64,000 bases of DNA from Thermotoga sp. SG1 (GCF_002865985.1 NZ_LNDD01000003.1:124001-188000), one strand, 5' to 3'; shown: positions 40,216 to 50,733, counted from the first letter of the stretch. Notes: generated from the sequence alone by a model not told the origin. Numbers and translations: made by a program.

Positions 40216-41511
40216 ATTACCGAAGAATTCGAGGAAAGGTTCCTGGAATTCGTGAAGGAAAACCGCTTGATCAATGAAGGTGACCGTGTTCTCGTTGCCG
40301 TCTCCGGTGGAATAGATTCAATGACCCTCCTGTACATCCTGAAGAAACTCTCCCCCCTTTTGAAGATCGAAGTTCTAGGTGCTCATCTTGATCACAGGAT
40401 AAGAGAAAGTTCAGAAAAGGACAGAAGATTCGTGGAAAACATTTGCCGTCAGTGGGATGTTCCTGTGGAAACTGCCGTTGTAGATGTTCCTGCCCTGTGG
40501 AAGAACTCTGGAAAGACCCTGGAAGAAGTGGCTAGAGAGGTGAGATACAGTTTTCTTGAGAAGACGGCAGAAAAGTTCAAAGCAACAAAGATCGCTCTTG
40601 CTCATCACAAGAACGATCTTTTGGAGACAGTCCTTCACAGACTGGTTAGAGGTACCGGCCCTCTGGGAATTGCCTGTATCCCGGTGAAAAGGGGAAAATA
40701 CATAAGGCCCTTTCTTGTGTTCAAAAGATCCGAGATAGAAGATTACGCTCAAAAGCAGAAGATCCCGTTTGTTGTGGATGAAACAAACTACGACATCAAA
40801 TACACCAGAAACTTCATAAGACACGAAGTTGTTCCCCTCCTCAAGAAACTGAACCCGAACGTAGAGGATGCTGTCTACAGACTGGTTTCGATCAGTTTCA
40901 TGTTGAGAGAATTCGTTGAGGAGACTGTTCAGAACTTCGTGAAAGAAAAGGTTCATTTTTACAAAGATTTTGCCGTCTTCGAAGAGCCGAAGAACCAGTT
41001 TCTGTTTCTTGAAGTCACAAGATGGGTATTGAAAACCATCTACGGGAAAATCCCGGATTACGAAAAATTAATGGAATCGCTAAAATCAAAAAGGGTTGAA
41101 CTCTGGAAAGATGTGTTCGTTGAAAGATCGTTTGGATACGGGGCGGTGGGGAAAACCCTGTTCAAAAAGAAGTACAAACTGGAGGTGAAAGATGGCATTT
41201 TCGACATCGAAGGGTTTAAAATAAAGGTGAACCTCCACGGAACTGAACGTGCGTTCTGGCTCAGAAATAGAAGAAAAGGTGATAGAATTATAATCAACGG
41301 CTCGGAAGAAAAACTGAAGGACATTCTCATTGAAAAGAAAGTGCCAGTGTTTTACCGGGACAGGGTGCCCCTGCTCGTTGACGAACATGACAGGGTTCTC
41401 TGGATACCCAAAATAGCAGTTTCGGATCTCTTTCCACCGGAAGTGAACGTGGAACTTTTGGAATTTCCGATCGGTTATGTGAAAGGAGGTACGAGTTTTG
41501 AACAGGTCTAG
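40216..41511 (+). CDS. tilS: tRNA(Ile)-lysidine synthetase, probable ATT start
   Basis: Converts the wobble C of the tRNA-Ile CAU anticodon to lysidine. The PP-loop SGGIDSM, HLDHRIRESS and the C-terminal domain near residues 325-420 fit the family. No ordinary start sits where it should: a stop codon (40210-40212) is just upstream, AGAGGGG (40201-40207) is placed eight bases before ATT 40216, and the 12 codons from there encode a charged helix (TEEFEERFLEF) as TilS proteins normally have. The first GTG (40252) would remove this helix and has no well-spaced ribosome-binding site. I therefore give ATT 40216. The gene overlaps ftsH by 14 bases. Confidence 0.85.
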   Translation: MTEEFEERFLEFVKENRLINEGDRVLVAVSGGIDSMTLLYILKKLSPLLKIEVLGAHLDHRIRESSEKDRRFVENICRQWDVPVETAVVDVPALWKNSGKTLEEVAREVRYSFLEKTAEKFKATKIALAHHKNDLLETVLHRLVRGTGPLGIACIPVKRGKYIRPFLVFKRSEIEDYAQKQKIPFVVDETNYDIKYTRNFIRHEVVPLLKKLNPNVEDAVYRLVSISFMLREFVEETVQNFVKEKVHFYKDFAVFEEPKNQFLFLEVTRWVLKTIYGKIPDYEKLMESLKSKRVELWKDVFVERSFGYGAVGKTLFKKKYKLEVKDGIFDIEGFKIKVNLHGTERAFWLRNRRKGDRIIINGSEEKLKDILIEKKVPVFYRDRVPLLVDEHDRVLWIPKIAVSDLFPPEVNVELLEFPIGYVKGGTSFEQV

Positions 41512-43330
41512 TATCTGGAATCTCCTGTTCACGATTCTCATAATAGTCTCTCTGTTCTGGCTTGCAAGGTTCTTCTACATCGAAAGTTCTCCCGTTTCCA
41601 AGTTGAGTTACACGAGTTTTGTTCAGATGGTGGAGGATGATAGAGGACTGGTATCCGAAGTGGTCATCAGGGACGATGGAGTGTTGAGGGTTTACACCAA
41701 AGACGGAAGGGTGTATGAAGTCGATGCTCCATGGGTGGTGAATGATTCACAGTTCATTGAAAGGCTCGTTTCGAAAGGAATAAAGGTTTCCGGTGAAAGA
41801 AGCGGAGGCAGTTCTTTCTGGATAAACGTTCTGGGAACTCTCATACCAACGATTCTCTTCATAGTCGTCTGGCTCTTCATAATGAGGAGCCTTTCAGGCA
41901 GGAACAGTCAGGCTTTCACCTTTACAAAGAGCAGAGCAACAATGTACAAACCTTCTGGAAGCAAGAGAATCACCTTCAAGGATGTAGGAGGAGCAGACGA
42001 GGCAATAGAAGAACTCAGAGAAGTGGTTGAATTTCTGAAGGATCCATCGAAGTTCAACAGGATCGGAGCTAGAATGCCAAAGGGTATCTTGCTTGTTGGG
42101 CCTCCGGGTACTGGAAAGACACTTCTTGCCAGGGCTGTTGCGGGTGAGGCGAACGTTCCATTTTTCCACATCAGTGGATCCGATTTTGTGGAGCTCTTCG
42201 TTGGAGTTGGAGCTGCGAGGGTAAGAGACCTTTTTGCACAGGCTAAGGCCCACGCTCCTTGTATCGTCTTCATCGACGAGATCGATGCGGTAGGAAGACA
42301 CAGAGGCGCAGGGCTCGGTGGGGGGCACGATGAGAGAGAACAAACGCTGAACCAGTTGCTCGTGGAGATGGACGGATTTGACTCGAAAGAGGGAATCATA
42401 GTCATGGCCGCCACGAACAGACCGGACATTCTCGACCCGGCCCTTTTGAGACCCGGAAGGTTCGACAAAAAGATCGTGGTGGATCCACCCGACATGCTTG
42501 GAAGGAAAAAGATACTGGAGATACACACGAGGAACAAACCCCTCGCCGAGGATGTCGACCTGGAGATCCTTGCAAAGAGGACTCCTGGTTTTGTGGGAGC
42601 CGATTTGGAAAATCTTGTCAACGAAGCGGCGCTTCTTGCAGCAAGAGATGGAAGAGAAAAGATCACGATGAAAGATTTTGAAGAGGCGATAGACAGGGTG
42701 ATAGCCGGTCCTGCAAGAAAATCCAGGCTCATCAGTCCAAAAGAAAAGCGCATCATCGCATACCACGAGGCAGGACATGCTATCGTTTCAACTGTTGTTC
42801 CCAACGGAGAACTCGTTCACAGAATTTCTATCATCCCAAGAGGGTACAAAGCACTCGGATACACCCTTCATCTCCCAGAGGAAGACAAGTATCTTGTCAC
42901 GAAAAACGAGCTCCTCGACAAGCTCACCGCCTTGCTCGGAGGGAGAGCAGCAGAAGAGGTAGTTTTCGGAGACGTGACGAGCGGGGCAGCCAACGACATA
43001 GAGAGGGCAACCGAGATCGCCAGAAACATGGTGTGTCAGCTTGGAATGAGTGAGGAGCTCGGGCCTCTCGCCTGGGGCAAGGAAGAGCAGGAGGTCTTCC
43101 TCGGAAAAGAGATCACACGTCTGAGAAACTACAGTGAAGAGGTGGCAAGCAAAATCGATGAAGAAGTGAAAAAAATCGTGATGAACTGTTACGAACGTGC
43201 TAAAGAGATCATAAGAAAGTACAGAAAACAACTCGATAACATCGTAGAGATTCTTCTGGAAAAAGAAACCCTCGAGGGGGAAGAACTCAGAAAGATCCTT
43301 TCTGAGGAGTTCGAAAAGGTGGTGGAATGA
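41498..43330 (+). CDS. ftsH: ATP-dependent zinc metalloprotease FtsH
   Basis: Membrane-anchored hexameric AAA+ protease for quality control of membrane and regulatory proteins. The 610-residue protein has membrane segments at about 7-27 and 108-129, Walker A GPPGTGKT (201-208, K207), Walker [13 protein letters not shown], the second region of homology [19 protein letters not shown] and the zinc motif HEAGH (about 423-427). K207 matches the number used for the T. maritima structure. The TTG start follows AAAGGAGGT by seven bases. tilS-ftsH pairing is common in bacteria. Confidence 0.97.
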   Translation: MNRSSIWNLLFTILIIVSLFWLARFFYIESSPVSKLSYTSFVQMVEDDRGLVSEVVIRDDGVLRVYTKDGRVYEVDAPWVVNDSQFIERLVSKGIKVSGERSGGSSFWINVLGTLIPTILFIVVWLFIMRSLSGRNSQAFTFTKSRATMYKPSGSKRITFKDVGGADEAIEELREVVEFLKDPSKFNRIGARMPKGILLVGPPGTGKTLLARAVAGEANVPFFHISGSDFVELFVGVGAARVRDLFAQAKAHAPCIVFIDEIDAVGRHRGAGLGGGHDEREQTLNQLLVEMDGFDSKEGIIVMAATNRPDILDPALLRPGRFDKKIVVDPPDMLGRKKILEIHTRNKPLAEDVDLEILAKRTPGFVGADLENLVNEAALLAARDGREKITMKDFEEAIDRVIAGPARKSRLISPKEKRIIAYHEAGHAIVSTVVPNGELVHRISIIPRGYKALGYTLHLPEEDKYLVTKNELLDKLTALLGGRAAEEVVFGDVTSGAANDIERATEIARNMVCQLGMSEELGPLAWGKEEQEVFLGKEITRLRNYSEEVASKIDEEVKKIVMNCYERAKEIIRKYRKQLDNIVEILLEKETLEGEELRKILSEEFEKVVE

Positions 43331-43752
43331 TGCAATTTGACTTTCTTGAAGGAAAGAGGCTTACAGAAGACGTGGCACTCGATGAAACAATGGCCTGGAA
43401 CGAGGACGTGGCGATGCTTGATCTTCACCTCGTTTCCACCTCAGCACTCATGGGGGTAGTTCACAGAGTATCCTACGATCTTCTGAACAGATACCTTCCC
43501 GACGACTACACGGCCGTTGTGGTGGAAAGTTGTGTGAGGCACGTAAGGGCTGTTCCCACAGGAACAAGAGTGGCTGTTGGTGTGAGGGTGATCGGAGTTA
43601 CAGGAAACCGGGTGAAGTTCAGGGGGATCGTGATGAGTGGTGATGAAAAGATTCTAGAGGCAGAATTTGTGAGGGTTATCGTTTCCAGGAATTACCTGCG
43701 GAGGGTAACGCTTGAGAAAACCGAGAAGACCTCAGGATTTTTTGGAATATGA
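43327..43752 (+). CDS. Hotdog-fold thioesterase-like protein
   Basis: A 141-residue single hotdog domain, probably acting on an acyl-CoA. The central helix region ([18 protein letters not shown]) and the strand [24 protein letters not shown] resemble fluoroacetyl-CoA thioesterase-like (FlK) proteins. I recall a structure of the T. maritima homologue TM0581. Substrate unknown. It overlaps ftsH by ATGA and extends 41 bases into the radical SAM gene, so it is part of this operon. Confidence 0.78.
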   Translation: MMQFDFLEGKRLTEDVALDETMAWNEDVAMLDLHLVSTSALMGVVHRVSYDLLNRYLPDDYTAVVVESCVRHVRAVPTGTRVAVGVRVIGVTGNRVKFRGIVMSGDEKILEAEFVRVIVSRNYLRRVTLEKTEKTSGFFGI

Positions 43753-45169
43753 GAAGGTCCTGGGTCTTAGAAACAAAGAAAGACAGGTTGAAAATCTGAA
43801 ACTCGAGGGCGACGTTCGTGTCGCCCTCATTATTCCCAACGATTACACCGTTGCAAGTTCAGGACTTGCCTTCTATTACGTTCAAAAGCTTCTCAATCAA
43901 CACCCCCGTATCAGATGTGAAAGGTTCTTCTACGACGAATCCTTTTCAAAATACTATTCTCTTGAGACCCAGACCCCTCTCGATGAATTCCCTATCTGGC
44001 TTTTCTCTGTGAGTTTTGAAAACGACTTTCTGAACCTGCTTGATCTTCTCAAAAAGAAGGGAATTCCCATTTTCTGGAAGGAAAGAAAAGAGCATCACCC
44101 GATCATTGTGGCAGGTGGTGCCGCGACCTATCTGAACACCGAGTTTCTCATCCCTGTTGCCGATGCGGTCTACTACGGTGAGCTGGAAAAGTACCTTGAG
44201 AAGTTTTCAGAAGCTCTTACAAAAGAGAAAAAGGAAGATATTCTGAAGATGCTTGCTGAAATACCTTCGGTGAACGTTCCTTCTCTGGGAAAGGAGCATT
44301 CGGAGATAGCAACCGGTGTTATCATAGACGAGTTTCTTCCACACGCGCACATCGTTTCGAATGTTGGTGTCTTTCCTGGAAAGCTCCTGGTAGAGCTTGG
44401 AAGAGGCTGTATAAGAAGGTGTTCTTTCTGTATATTTGGAAAGAACCTGAAGCCCGCTCGGTTTGTAAGGCCAGAGAAATTCGAAAGTCTTGTGGAGAAA
44501 ATGCCCTGGAAGGAATACGGACTCGTAAGTGCCACCATAACCGATTATCCATGGCTCAACGAACTCCTCGGCGTTGTCGAAAGACATCAACTGAAGATCT
44601 CGGTCTCTTCCCTGAGGCTCGATCGTCTTTCTGAAAGGCTACTGAAGGTACTGAAGGAATCGGGACAGAGATCCTTCACAATAGCTCCAGAGGCAGGCTC
44701 TCAGAGGATCAGAGACATTTTGAAGAAGGACATAACGGATTATCAGATCGAAATTGCTCTGAAAATGGCAAGAAACGTCGGCTTTGATAGAATAAAGATG
44801 TACTTCATATACGGTCTTGAAGAGGAAACGGAAGGAGATCTCATGGCCTTCAGAAAGATAGGAGAGATCGCCCTAAAGATGGGCTACAGAGAGGTTCACA
44901 TGAGCTTCAACCCTCTCATTCCAAAACCGGGAACGGATTTTGAAGAAAGAAAGATGGAGTCTGTAGATGTTCTGAGAGAAAAAGAAAAGTTTCTGAGGGA
45001 GTCTCTCAAAGGTTTCAGGGTTGATTTTGAGAGCATCAGAGAATCTGTGATACAGTACACGATAGCCCGTGCTTCCAGAGAAGAAATGGCGGAGTGGTTG
45101 AGATCTTTCGAAGATAAAAAGCGTTTCAGGAAGACGATCTTCAACGAGGGGAGGAAGAAACTGTGTTGA
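43712..45169 (+). CDS. Radical SAM protein with B12-binding-like N-terminal domain
   Basis: A 485-residue protein. The cluster motif CIRRCSFC gives C233, C237 and C240. Residues about 30-160 resemble a B12-binding fold ([31 protein letters not shown]), and the TIM-barrel part shows [26 protein letters not shown] and [11 protein letters not shown]. It is close to the uncharacterised radical SAM proteins that are often fused to or beside TIGR03960-type genes. No His that would mark base-on B12 binding was identified. The TTG start has GGAGGG nine bases upstream. Function unknown. Confidence 0.82.
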   Translation: MRKPRRPQDFLEYEKVLGLRNKERQVENLKLEGDVRVALIIPNDYTVASSGLAFYYVQKLLNQHPRIRCERFFYDESFSKYYSLETQTPLDEFPIWLFSVSFENDFLNLLDLLKKKGIPIFWKERKEHHPIIVAGGAATYLNTEFLIPVADAVYYGELEKYLEKFSEALTKEKKEDILKMLAEIPSVNVPSLGKEHSEIATGVIIDEFLPHAHIVSNVGVFPGKLLVELGRGCIRRCSFCIFGKNLKPARFVRPEKFESLVEKMPWKEYGLVSATITDYPWLNELLGVVERHQLKISVSSLRLDRLSERLLKVLKESGQRSFTIAPEAGSQRIRDILKKDITDYQIEIALKMARNVGFDRIKMYFIYGLEEETEGDLMAFRKIGEIALKMGYREVHMSFNPLIPKPGTDFEERKMESVDVLREKEKFLRESLKGFRVDFESIRESVIQYTIARASREEMAEWLRSFEDKKRFRKTIFNEGRKKLC

Positions 45170-46467
45170 AGGAAAAACTTCTGAACAGGACGGCTGTGAT
45201 AGGAGTTATCGGTCTTGGATACGTAGGCCTTCCCCTGGCGGTGGAGAAGGCAAAAGCGGGATACAGAGTGGTCGGTTTCGACATCCAGAAGAAGAGAGTC
45301 GACATGGTGAACGCGGGAATAAACTACATAGGAGACGTGGTAGATGAAGAGCTCAAAGATCTTGTTAAAAAGGGCATGATCAGAGCCACAATAGATTTTT
45401 CTGAGCTGAAAAACTGCGATGTTGCAACGATCTGCGTTCCAACTCCTCTTGGAAAGTACAAAGAACCAGATCTGACTTACGTGATAAACACAGCCAAAGA
45501 GATAGCAAAACATCTTCACAGGGAAATGCTCGTTGTCCTCGAAAGCACTACCTATCCCGGCACCACAGAAGAAGTCGTTCTTCCCATATTGGAATCCACC
45601 GGCCTGAAAGTTGGGGAAGACTTCTATCTTGCTTTCAGTCCGGAAAGGGTGGATCCCGGAAACAAGATCTACAAGACAAAAAACACGCCGAAGGTGGTTG
45701 GTGGAGTCACAGAAAAGTGCACTGAGCTTGCAAAAATTCTCTACGAGAACGTGCTCGAAGCACCGGTACACACTGTTTCTTCTCCAAGAGTGGCGGAGAT
45801 GTCCAAGGTACTTGAAAACACCTTCAGACTCGTGAACATCTCCCTCATAAACGAGGTGGCCATTCTTGCAAGAAGAATGGGAATCAACATATGGGAAGTG
45901 ATAGAAGCTGCCGCAACAAAGCCCTTTGGTTTCATGCCCTTCTATCCCGGGCCTGGAGCGGGGGGTCACTGTATACCGATAGATCCGTTCTACCTTGCCT
46001 ACAAGGCAAAGGAGTACGACGTGAGGCTCGATCTTGTGGAGATAGCAGGAGAGATAAACGATTTCATGCCCGAGTACGTTGTGATGAGAGTCCAGGACAT
46101 ACTCAACGAGAGAAGCAAACCTTTGAATGGTTCGAAGGTTCTTCTCCTCGGTGTTGCTTACAAAGGTGATATAGACGACGTGAGGGAATCACCCGCTCTC
46201 AAGGTGTGGTATTATCTTGAAAAGAAAAAAGCGATTGTTGAATTCTTCGATCCTTACGTTCCTGAAGTGAAAAGAGGAGAGAAAATCCACAAAAGGGTTG
46301 AACTCACAGAGGAGTACCTGAAGAGTGTGGACATCGTTGTGATAACCACCGCTCACAAAAACGGAGTGGATTACAACTTCGTTGTAAGGCACGCACCCGT
46401 TGTCTTCGACACCAAAAACATCACAAAGGATGTGAAAGAAAACAGAGAAAAGATCATCTTGCTCTGA
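45163..46467 (+). CDS. Nucleotide-sugar dehydrogenase (UDP-glucose/UDP-HexNAc type)
   Basis: Oxidises the C6 alcohol of a UDP-sugar to a uronate using NAD+. The 434-residue protein has GVIGLGYVGLPLA for NAD+, ESTTYPGTTEE, the conserved FSPERVDPGN, and the catalytic C270 in GAGGHCIPIDPFYL. The 'HCIPIDP' form is usual in UDP-GlcNAc or UDP-ManNAc dehydrogenases (WbpA/WecC) more than in plain UDP-glucose dehydrogenases, so an amino-sugar substrate is more likely. The TTG start overlaps the radical SAM stop. It converges with the rhomboid gene, overlapping it by 14 bases. Confidence 0.9.
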   Translation: MLKEKLLNRTAVIGVIGLGYVGLPLAVEKAKAGYRVVGFDIQKKRVDMVNAGINYIGDVVDEELKDLVKKGMIRATIDFSELKNCDVATICVPTPLGKYKEPDLTYVINTAKEIAKHLHREMLVVLESTTYPGTTEEVVLPILESTGLKVGEDFYLAFSPERVDPGNKIYKTKNTPKVVGGVTEKCTELAKILYENVLEAPVHTVSSPRVAEMSKVLENTFRLVNISLINEVAILARRMGINIWEVIEAAATKPFGFMPFYPGPGAGGHCIPIDPFYLAYKAKEYDVRLDLVEIAGEINDFMPEYVVMRVQDILNERSKPLNGSKVLLLGVAYKGDIDDVRESPALKVWYYLEKKKAIVEFFDPYVPEVKRGEKIHKRVELTEEYLKSVDIVVITTAHKNGVDYNFVVRHAPVVFDTKNITKDVKENREKIILL

Positions 46468-47161
46468 ACCTTCTGATCGCCTCATCGATCTCCGGGATCT
46501 GTCTGATCAGGAACACATAAGAGAGAACCACAAGTGAGACGGTGAGAATGGCAATGGCTTTCCAGAGAGCCCTTCTCTTCCACGAGAAGGGCTTCATTGT
46601 GTATCCAAGGAGCATTCCAGACAGAAATCCTCCGAGGTGCGCTGCGTTGTTGATGTTCGTTCCAGGAAGAAAACCGTACACCACGTTTATCAGGATGATG
46701 GGAAGGAGTGAAACACCGGTTACCGGCTTCATGAAGAAGGGTGTGTCCTTTCTGAAGCCCGCCGCAAAGAGCATTCCTATGAGGCCAAAGATCGCACCAC
46801 TTGCACCAACGGAGATCGTGTCGTGATAGAAAACGTGTGTTGCGATGTTTCCAACTACTCCCGTGAAAAAGTAACTGAACAGGAACTTCTCCGAACCGTA
46901 TATGTCCTCCACGATCAGTCCGAAGTAGTAGAGGGCATAGGAGTTGAAGAGGATGTGAAGGATTCCTCCGTGGACAAAGAGGGCCGTGATCAACCTGAAC
47001 CAGTCTCCTGCGTCGACTCTAGGACCGTACTGGGCACCGTATCTGAGAAGAAGAAGCATTTGAAGTATGGGTTCCCTTGTGGAGAAAACTCCAGAAAGAC
47101 TCATCAACACGAATATGAACGCGTTGAACAGCAAAATGAAAAAAACGGTCCTCTTTCTCAT
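46454..47161 (-). CDS. Rhomboid-family intramembrane serine protease
   Basis: A 235-residue membrane protease that cleaves substrates within the bilayer. Active-site residues are the serine in GASGAIFG (about S121) and the histidine in NNAAHLGG (about H175); HGGILHILFNSYAL supplies the oxyanion-hole region. Six membrane segments are visible. The start is ATG 47161, which shares a base with the upstream stop (TGATG); GTG 47164 is an alternative one codon earlier. Targets are unknown. Confidence 0.92.
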   Translation of the reverse strand: MRKRTVFFILLFNAFIFVLMSLSGVFSTREPILQMLLLLRYGAQYGPRVDAGDWFRLITALFVHGGILHILFNSYALYYFGLIVEDIYGSEKFLFSYFFTGVVGNIATHVFYHDTISVGASGAIFGLIGMLFAAGFRKDTPFFMKPVTGVSLLPIILINVVYGFLPGTNINNAAHLGGFLSGMLLGYTMKPFSWKRRALWKAIAILTVSLVVLSYVFLIRQIPEIDEAIRRFRAR

Positions 47162-48240
47162 CACAGTTTTACTCCTTTCATTTCCTCCGTGGAAAAATCG
47201 AACGGATACTTCACGGGTCTTCCCTCCAGGAAGGACTTGTATATCCCAAGGACTATCTCCACCGCCTTCTTTCCATCTTCTCCTGAGATGTAAGGTTTTC
47301 TGTCTTTGAGGACCGCTTCGTAGAAGTCTCTGTACACGTACTTGTGGCTGTCTCCATACACTGTGTCTGGATCTGGCAGGTTCATGAACGGATGGGACTC
47401 TTCTTTTTCAAACCTCCAGGTGAGGATCCTGTTGACCGCAAGACCTCCAACGACGACGGTTCCTTTTTCTCCAAAGATGGCGAGTGTCTCTTCGAGATTT
47501 CTTGGGAACACATTACTCGTTGCTTCTATCAGACCCGTTTTTCCTCCTTTGAACTTCACGATGGCAAAACCGGTGTCTTCCGCCTCTATGTAAGGATGGT
47601 TCGTGTTCGCTATGTAACCGTATATCTCCTCGATCTCTCCACCGAGAAACCACTGAAGAAGGTCTATGGCGTGGGTGGACTGGTTCATCAACACTCCTCC
47701 GTCCATCTCCCACGTTCCTCTCCATTTTGCCTGTTTGTAGTACGCTTCGTTTCTGTTCCACCTTACCGCCACGGACGCGTAGAACACCTTCCCGAAGGCT
47801 CCTGAATCCAGCTTCTTTCTCACTTCTTGAATAGGCGGGTTGAACCTGTTTTGAAAGAACACGGCGAGTTTCAGTTTCTTTCTCTCCGAAAGCTCCACCA
47901 TCTCGTTCATATGCCGTGTTGAGAGTGCCATGGGTTTTTCCACAAGAACGTGCTTTCCACTCTCCAGTGCCTCCATCGTCATCTGGTAGTGTTTTCCGCT
48001 TTCTGTTGCGATGGATACCACGTCTATGTCGTCTCTTTTGAGAATTTCTCTGTAATCTTTCACCGTCTCAGGTCTTTTGAGACCTGCCTTTTCGAATTGA
48101 TCGGCGGCCATATCCATCCTTTCCTCCACCAAATCACAAACGGCCACCGTGTCGAAAAGATCACCCGTTTCAATCAGAGCGGGAACGTGCTTTTTCTGAC
48201 CGATCCTTCCACATCCTATCAGTGCCACTCTCAGTTTCAT
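47161..48240 (-). CDS. Gfo/Idh/MocA-family NAD(P)-dependent oxidoreductase
   Basis: A 359-residue dehydrogenase of sugars, sugar derivatives or inositols. The N-terminal Rossmann fold has ALIGCGRIGQKKHVPAL and the signature VLVEKPMALS; the C-terminal part contains GGVLMNQSTHAIDLLQWFLG, with the conserved histidine that acts in catalysis. The substrate cannot be told. GGGAGGTAG precedes the ATG. The gene overlaps the EamA gene by 71 bases, and the rhomboid follows in a TGATG overlap, so the three are one transcript. Confidence 0.9.
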   Translation of the reverse strand: MKLRVALIGCGRIGQKKHVPALIETGDLFDTVAVCDLVEERMDMAADQFEKAGLKRPETVKDYREILKRDDIDVVSIATESGKHYQMTMEALESGKHVLVEKPMALSTRHMNEMVELSERKKLKLAVFFQNRFNPPIQEVRKKLDSGAFGKVFYASVAVRWNRNEAYYKQAKWRGTWEMDGGVLMNQSTHAIDLLQWFLGGEIEEIYGYIANTNHPYIEAEDTGFAIVKFKGGKTGLIEATSNVFPRNLEETLAIFGEKGTVVVGGLAVNRILTWRFEKEESHPFMNLPDPDTVYGDSHKYVYRDFYEAVLKDRKPYISGEDGKKAVEIVLGIYKSFLEGRPVKYPFDFSTEEMKGVKL

Positions 48241-49066
48241 GTTCTACCTCCCTTTCGAAGATAGAAAGTCCCAGAACAACGAGCACAACCCCTCCAATCA
48301 AAAGAGCGGATGGTAGCTTCATCTTCACGGTGTGTTCAACCACGGCCGTCACAACTGGTATGTAGTATATCATGTTCGTTGTTCTCCTGCTTCCGAGCTT
48401 TTCGATTGCCTTATTCCAGAGAAAATATGCAAGACCAGAGCATAGGAGTCCAAGATAGAGCAAAGACACGATCACAGAAGCGTTCATGTTCAGAAGCTGA
48501 TGAAACCTTCCAGCAGAGAAGGGAAGAAAAAGAACCATCCCCCAGAACATGATACCGGCGTTCTCTTTGAGGGTGAGACTTCCAAGCTTTTCCACGTGGT
48601 GTGTGTAAAAGACCCAGGACAGAGCGGCTCCGAATGCAAGAAGATCTCCAATCGGATTCAGTTTGAGAACGAATCGTCCGTTCAGTATGACGAGGGCAAC
48701 TCCAAGAAATGAAAGCATCACACCGAGGTACATGCCCGCTGTTGTCCTCTTTTTCTGAACGATGTGTGAGAAGAGAAGAAAAAAGATGGGAGCGGACGAG
48801 ACGATGATCGCAGCGTTGGTCGGCTCTGTGAACATGAGTGCAGAGTTCTCGAAAGCAAAATAACCAAAGACTCCCCAAAAGCCCGCCATGAAAATGTCTC
48901 TGTTGAACAGTTTCGGTCTTCCTGAAACCAGACTCAGAAAGAGGAAGGCGAGCAAAAACCTCAAAAAACCTGCAAGGAAAGGATTCAGAACCTGAACGAC
49001 CACCTTTGTTGCGAGAAAAGAAACACCCCAGAGTACTATCACAAACCATGCGAAAAATCTTTCCAA
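48170..49066 (-). CDS. EamA/DMT-family transporter
   Basis: A 298-residue membrane protein with ten hydrophobic segments in two EamA repeats (the first starts AWFVIVLWGVSFLATK, the second GDLLAFGAALSWVFYT). The family exports metabolites such as amino acids. The C-terminal tail (EHETESGTDRMWKDRSEK) is charged and overlaps the oxidoreductase gene. The TTG start has GGGAG about nine bases upstream and is four bases after the pyrophosphatase stop. Confidence 0.88.
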   Translation of the reverse strand: MERFFAWFVIVLWGVSFLATKVVVQVLNPFLAGFLRFLLAFLFLSLVSGRPKLFNRDIFMAGFWGVFGYFAFENSALMFTEPTNAAIIVSSAPIFFLLFSHIVQKKRTTAGMYLGVMLSFLGVALVILNGRFVLKLNPIGDLLAFGAALSWVFYTHHVEKLGSLTLKENAGIMFWGMVLFLPFSAGRFHQLLNMNASVIVSLLYLGLLCSGLAYFLWNKAIEKLGSRRTTNMIYYIPVVTAVVEHTVKMKLPSALLIGGVVLVVLGLSIFEREVEHETESGTDRMWKDRSEKARSRSD

Positions 49067-49070
49067 GGGT

Positions 49071-50711
49071 TCATCTCTCCCTTCTCAGAACCTCTCCGAT
49101 TCTTGGGACAAAATCCTTCTTTCTGGACATGACACCCTTCAATAGGAAAAGACCATCTTTCTTTTCCGCACCATCGAAAGCTTTCTCAAGTATCTTCTGG
49201 TCTCCTTCCACCATCACAAGGCTTGTCTCTTCTATCGGATTGGTGAATAGAACAAAGCAGTGTGTTACGCCAAGCTCTCCCCTGAGATTTTTCAGGGCAC
49301 TGATGAATTTTTCTTTTTCCTTCAGCAAGACAGAAAAATCCGAAGTCATGATCTGAGAGACCGCAAAGGACTCTTCACCCATTTCGTACACCTTCACGTC
49401 TCTCTTCAGTAGCTCAAAGGGATCGACATTCTTCGGGATCTTCATTCCTTCCCTCAACAACCTTCTTGCGAAGTTTTCCAGATCGAGCTTTGTGATTTTG
49501 GCAAGGAAACTTGCCATCGCTCTGTCTTTCTCTGTCGTTGTGGAAAGCTTGAAGAAAAGAGTATCAGATATGATCCCTGCAAGAAGAACGCCGGCGATCT
49601 CTCTTTCTATCTTCACATCGTCCCTGAGGAAGAACTCTGTGACGATCGTTGAAGTACTACCCACGGGTTCGTTGTAAAAGAAGATCGGGTTCAAGGTGCT
49701 CAGACCACCGAGTCTGTGATGATCGATGATTTCAAGGATCTCTGCCTTTTCCACACCTTCCGGTGCCTGTGTGATCTCGTTGTGATCCACCAGGATGACT
49801 TTTTTTCTCACATCTTTCATCAAGTCTGTTCTCGTTATCACACCAAGAAGCTTTTCTTTCTCGTCTTCCACGAACGCTGCCCTCAGTTTGGATGTGAATA
49901 CGATGTTCCTAACATCTTCGAGTGTGTCCTTCTTCGTAACCGTTGGAAACTTCTTACTCATCACCAGAGTCACGGGAAGAGCAAGGTTTATGAGCTTTGC
50001 CGCACCGAAGGCGTCGAACTTCACTCTCAGAACAGCTGCGTTTTTCTCCTTTGCGATCTCCAAAACCCTGCCGGAAACGGGTGCATTATTTACGACTATC
50101 ATGAGTTTTGCTCCCTTTTCAAGAAGGGCAATCTGAGCGGGTTCGTTGTCACCAACTATGACCACGTCACCTATTTCGATTTTTCCAAGGAGCACGTGGA
50201 GTGCGTCAACGGCGATATGAACTTTTCCAGATATCGTTTTTTCTTTCAGGTGATCACACACAACTTCTGCCTTCAACACCCTGACAAGCTGTTCAAGAGG
50301 AACGGGATGTATGACGAGTGGCTCTATCTTCAGTCTTCTCACGTAAACCCGCGCAAGATTGCTTTCTGTGACCACTCCTATCATCTTCCCTTTGGACACC
50401 ACAGGAACGTTCTTTATTCCTTTTCCTTCCATCAACATGGCGACATCGTAAACGGGTGTGTCCGGAGAGACGAAGATCGGATCTTTCAACTCGAGGTCTT
50501 CAACGATGGGTTCCAGTGTTTCAAGAAGAACTGGAGGCTTCACTTTGAAATAATCGAGAACAAAAAGGGCTTCACTCGTCAATTCCCCGCATCGTGCCGG
50601 GATGAATAGTTTTTTCTTCTCTACTACACCTTTGTAATGGGCGTACCCTATTGCAGAGCACACACTGTCCGTGTCTGGATTTCTGTGCCCCATCACGTAC
50701 ACTCTCTCCAA
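49071..50711 (-). CDS. Family II inorganic pyrophosphatase with CBS and DRTGG insert
   Basis: Hydrolyses pyrophosphate with a Mn2+ or Co2+ centre. From TTG 50711 it is 546 residues. The DHH motif MGHRNPDTDS gives H9, D13 and D15, the same numbers as in Bacillus PpaC; VDHNE and DHHRLGG complete the site. Between them (about 60-290) lies an insert of a CBS domain, a DRTGG domain and a second CBS domain, typical of nucleotide-regulated CBS pyrophosphatases. The start is set by GGAGGTG seven bases upstream of the TTG; an upstream in-frame start at 50765 would cross the promoter. It heads a minus-strand operon. Confidence 0.9.
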   Translation of the reverse strand: MERVYVMGHRNPDTDSVCSAIGYAHYKGVVEKKKLFIPARCGELTSEALFVLDYFKVKPPVLLETLEPIVEDLELKDPIFVSPDTPVYDVAMLMEGKGIKNVPVVSKGKMIGVVTESNLARVYVRRLKIEPLVIHPVPLEQLVRVLKAEVVCDHLKEKTISGKVHIAVDALHVLLGKIEIGDVVIVGDNEPAQIALLEKGAKLMIVVNNAPVSGRVLEIAKEKNAAVLRVKFDAFGAAKLINLALPVTLVMSKKFPTVTKKDTLEDVRNIVFTSKLRAAFVEDEKEKLLGVITRTDLMKDVRKKVILVDHNEITQAPEGVEKAEILEIIDHHRLGGLSTLNPIFFYNEPVGSTSTIVTEFFLRDDVKIEREIAGVLLAGIISDTLFFKLSTTTEKDRAMASFLAKITKLDLENFARRLLREGMKIPKNVDPFELLKRDVKVYEMGEESFAVSQIMTSDFSVLLKEKEKFISALKNLRGELGVTHCFVLFTNPIEETSLVMVEGDQKILEKAFDGAEKKDGLFLLKGVMSRKKDFVPRIGEVLRRER

Positions 50712-50733
50712 AGTTTTCACCTCCGTACTAGAA

